DNA from: Solea solea
Lineage: Eukaryota; Chordata; Actinopteri; Pleuronectiformes; Soleidae
Reading direction: 5' to 3'
NCBI RefSeq assembly: GCF_958295425.1
Contig: NC_081136.1
Span: forward strand, 5,471,811-5,535,810
DNA: 64,000 bases
Position numbers and translations under genes: made by a program. The notes under the pieces are model-generated. The model did not search any database. It was not told the origin of the DNA and worked only from the letters and a program-made list of their open reading frames with translations. Numbering within the stretch: position 1 is the stretch's first letter; each line of letters begins with the position of its first letter. Positions 60,920 to 64,000 of this stretch are shown one piece after another.

Positions 60920-63900
60920 CTAAAAACGAATCAGAGGTGGAACTCTACCTTCTCTGGTGTTTTCAGAGCGTCGGAGTGAGTCGTAGACACAAACCTCTCC
61001 TACACATCGGTGAGAAACGGTCAGAAACTGAGAGCGGAACGACAACAACAACAACAACAACAACAACAACACGTGAGGATTTGACACGAAAACATTGTAC
61101 TGAAAACTGACCTTGGAGGAGCACCGAATAGAGATGCTGTTGGTTTTCTTCATGGTTGGCTGTTGGCTGGTCTGTGGCAGTGCTGGGGTCCTCCCTCCTG
61201 CAAAGTGCATTTCAACAGTAGCGCGTTTTAGTCGTAAACCGTCGACTGCATGACACGTAGAATTGAAAGTGCAGGTCGGTGTGATGCTGCTGCAAACCTG
61301 TTACAGCACAGACCTGTGAAAGAACAGAGGAATGTTTGTGTTAAATCCGCCGATGAATAACATTAGGCATATATTAACTGGATATAGTTGCACTGTATTC
61401 CTCAGAATGCACTGACTTGTTGGTTTTAGGTCGCAACGATACTGCAGCAGCAGCAGCAGCAGAATAATCAGCAATGTTCCACAAATCAGTAAAATGATGG
61501 GGAATGACAAGCTTTCCTTCACGTTCTCTGCAAATGTAAAAGAACACACTGCACTGACCCTCAGTCAGTGCGTTTATGTGCAGGTTAAAAGCCTGATTGT
61601 AGTCGGTCTAAGACAACAATTCAGTTTTCTTAACCCTTTGACACCGAGCGTATTGCACAAGCGCAATTTGCATCACCGTAGTTACGCAACGGTTTGTGCC
61701 GTCGGACAAATTCCAGCGGTTTCCGAAAGCTGAGAAGTGGCACGTCAAAGCCAACGAGTGGTTATTACGGTAATTTCACTCGCGCTGTTGCAGGAAGTCT
61801 GCGAAATCAGCGTCTTTGTCACCAGAAGGAGAGAGTTGGAAGAAAAAAAACGCCTGGACATAGGTTTCCATTTTGAGACAAAAACTCAAACAAATGTGAT
61901 TTCACATTTGTTAAACTGTTCATATTTCAGAGATACAGCGCCACCTACGGAGGCGGAGTCAGATGTATGCGGCCAATATCTCCTCCGCGTGCATTCTCGG
62001 ACTCTGCCGGTCTTAGTTATTAAACTGTGCACGTGCAACACACTGAGAACCCGATATTGCATCAATTAAAGGGCGGCGACGTGAAAAAGAGAAACACGAA
62101 CCCTTCACCGACATCCAGCTCTGCGCTGACACGGATCCCTTGTGCCGACACTTGTAGAAACCTTCGTCTGACTTCGACACTGCTGGGATTTTCAGCTCAC
62201 GGGAATCACTTTGGATGAGTTTGTCGTTGCGATAGAAAGCCACGGCGGAGGAGGGAGTGTTTCCTGTGTTTGATGTGCAGCGAAGAGTCACAGAATCTCC
62301 CTGGGACACAGGATGGGCAGGGCTTACCAGGATAATGTCACAGTATTCATCTGTAAAACAGACATCGCACATTTAGAAACATCTTAACGTCACGAGTATT
62401 GGAGGAAATCTCTTGGGGAGAGTGGTTTTTTTATTGGACTTTTTGTTGAGACCAATAGAGCTCTGATCGCTAAACTCGGTACCAAAAGAACGCCGTTTTG
62501 GCAGGAAGTCAAATCCAAGAGCATTTTAGCTGAGTCGTGTTATGGGAGAAGAATATTTGTGACACAGTTGGAGAATTATGTCTTTGAAATATAGCTTGAC
62601 AGCACAAACGTGGTGTCAACAGATAATCGAGCTTGAGATATTGGTGTCGGACACAAAAAGTGCTATCGTGCCATCCCTTATCTTCACCAGCTGTTGTCCA
62701 CAGTAGGATGAGGGACAGTTTATCAGGAAATTGAAGATGTCGGAACACTCCAGTTTCCATACTTGTGAAAAGCACCAGGGGGCAGTATGAGGGTCAGCTA
62801 TATTAAGGCTGTCAAGTTCTGCTATGTTATATCATACTGCCACTGCAAATACAGCCCTTTGACTTAGAAATAGCTTGTAAATGTGGTTATTTATCGCAAG
62901 CAAAGAAATTCTGTCATGTAAGCAATGTTTCCTTAAGATGAGTCTCCCTCGACATGATCCGGCCGACTATAAGAATGTATACCTTAGAACAGGGGTGTCA
63001 AACATACGGCCCGGGGGGAAGAACCGGCCCGCCAGAGGGTCCAATCCGGCCCACAGGATGAATTTGTTAAAATTTCACACTAATCTAAACGTAATGTCAA
63101 ATGCTCCAGATACCCGTGACTAAATGTTTGTGCCTTTATAGATCCAGTGTGCTGTGTAAATAGTAAATTTAGGCATGATATTGTTGAAATTGCACTTATA
63201 TTTCTCAAGAAATTTCATGTTTTGTAAAATTAAATGTAAAACAAAGGAGAAAAAACTAAGGAGTTCTTGTTGTTCATAGGTTATTATTCTATTATTTTAC
63301 TATTTTTACTGGTCCGGCCCCCTTGAGATCAAATTGTGATGAATGTGGCCCCTGAACAAAAATGAGTTTGACACCCCTGCCTTAGAACCAAGGTAGTGAA
63401 ACTGAGTCCCACGACACCTGAGACCTGACACCCTTTATCAGCTCATCATAAAGTCATACCCGAAACAGTGATGTTGACTGCATTGCTGAACTCTCCCGAT
63501 GCCGACTCACACCAGTGCACTGCACTTCCACGCCGTAACTGTAGCGTGGTACATATGGCTCCTCTCATTGTCCTCGCAGAACAATCGTGTAGGGTGCTTT
63601 CCGGAGATGTCCTCACCCTCCACTGATCAGAGTTTCCTTGACAGATCAGTATGACCTCCTCATAGCGAAAGTGCTGCACACTGTTGATCGCCATTGTTAA
63701 AGACACTGCTGACTGAACATCTAGGGGGAAGAAATGACAATTTTTTGTAACATATTCCTAAGTTTCCAAATTGAAGGTACGCACTGAAAAGTGGCTAAAG
63801 TTTATTGAGTGGTTGTCTGCTCGGCCTTCATCTGAAAAACAGGCTCTGTGAAACCAAAACCTAGCGTTTATCCTGCTGATTGACTAGGTTTTTCGAGACT

Positions 63901-64000
63901 TACACACTAACACAACGTTGCTGCTGCCTCCGTCTGCCTTGGCATTACATGAATCACTTGAACACAGCATTACAGGCAGTGGAGTCAGCCCCCAATCTCC
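60920..64000 (-). CDS. Gene E: Fc-receptor-like protein with ITAM tail, 5' end cut by the window
   Basis: The gene is incomplete at its 5' end. Visible exons in order: partial exon 64000-63904 (frame continuing to NVVLVY; role uncertain, possibly leader or domain end), Ig exon 63720-63460 (AVSLTMAINSVQHFRYEEV to WCESASGEFSNAVNITVSG), Ig exon 62350-62102 (VSPAHPVSQGDSVTLRC to SKSDEGFYKCRHKGSVSAQ), transmembrane exon 61527-61417 (111 bp), 16-bp micro-exon 61313-61298, 86-bp exon 61197-61112 and final exon 60999-60920. The Ig domains have the typical teleost FCRL D1/D2 signatures. The tail is YSVL-x7-YDSL, a canonical ITAM spacing, split at the last exon junction as in genes C and D. Six transmembrane leucines are encoded by a pure (CTG)6 run. 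All phases agree from 63720 onward. Confidence 0.85.
61042..61071. repeat. (CAA)n trinucleotide repeat
   Basis: Ten units, in the last intron of gene E. Confidence 0.95.
61570..62020. mobile_element. Diverged copy of the tagtcggactaagac element, with another repeat nested inside
   Basis: The outer text gattgtagtcggtctaagac and tcctccgcgtgcattctcgg corresponds to the elements at 27975-28405 and 41165-41510. The repeat at 61629-61905 lies inside it, so a later insertion is likely. It fills gene E intron between the Ig and transmembrane exons. Confidence 0.45.
61629..61905 (+). repeat. Dispersed repeat, inverted partner of 60530-60880
   Basis: It contains aaccctttgacaccgagcgt, gttacgcaacggtttgtgcc, gaaagctgagaagtggcacg and aaaactcaaacaaatgtga. 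The transmembrane and ITAM exons of gene E (60920-61527) lie between the two inverted copies. Confidence 0.75.
62990..63379. mobile_element. Non-autonomous hAT-type element with 8-bp target-site duplication
   Basis: The element starts caggggtgtcaaac and ends gtttgacacccctg, an exact inverted match of at least 14 bp. It is flanked on both sides by the direct repeat ccttagaa (62982-62989 and 63380-63387). The length is 390 bp, without transposase. Subterminal ggcccgg/ccggccc text is typical of this fish family. It lies in a gene E intron. Confidence 0.93.

Overview
The window is nuclear DNA from a bony fish, most likely a teleost. The genes are split into many small GT-AG exons. The spliced proteins are vertebrate signalling and immune proteins. 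The introns and spacers carry fish-type repeats: tRNA-derived SINEs, L2-like LINE tails, hAT and other inverted-repeat elements, and AC/AT microsatellites. I cannot name the species.

Left third (about 2.3-25 kb, + strand): a complete arhgef11 gene (PDZ-RhoGEF, a Galpha12/13-to-RhoA exchange factor) of 41 coding exons. All splice phases close into one 1437-residue frame. A long 3' region follows, with arrays of a TTAGC-rich repeat. Middle (about 25.8-34.9 kb, + strand): a GC-rich putative promoter and 5' untranslated exon, then a complete 525-residue vangl2 gene (planar cell polarity).

Right half (37-64 kb): a leukocyte receptor cluster. A small CD48-like SLAM-family gene (gene A, + strand) faces four genes on the - strand. 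In transcription order these are gene E (Fc-receptor-like, cut by the window end), gene D (Fc-receptor-like), gene C and gene B (SLAM-family with three tandem S/T-x-Y-x-x-I motifs). The order arhgef11, vangl2, SLAM and FCRL genes resembles human 1q23.

The most notable feature is gene C. Its two Ig exons are close duplicates of the SLAM-type Ig exons of gene B. Its transmembrane and cytoplasmic exons (111, 16, 68 and 68 bp) match the tail cassette of FCRL-like genes D and E (111, 16, 68/86 and 62/80 bp). In all three genes that tail encodes a perfect ITAM spacing, YxxL-x7-YxxL/I, split across the last two exons. Gene C therefore looks like a SLAM ectodomain joined to an ITAM tail, sitting between a normal FCRL gene and a normal ITSM-type SLAM gene. 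The 821-bp intron at the join is mostly transposon sequence. All models here are read from the sequence alone, without transcript or database support.
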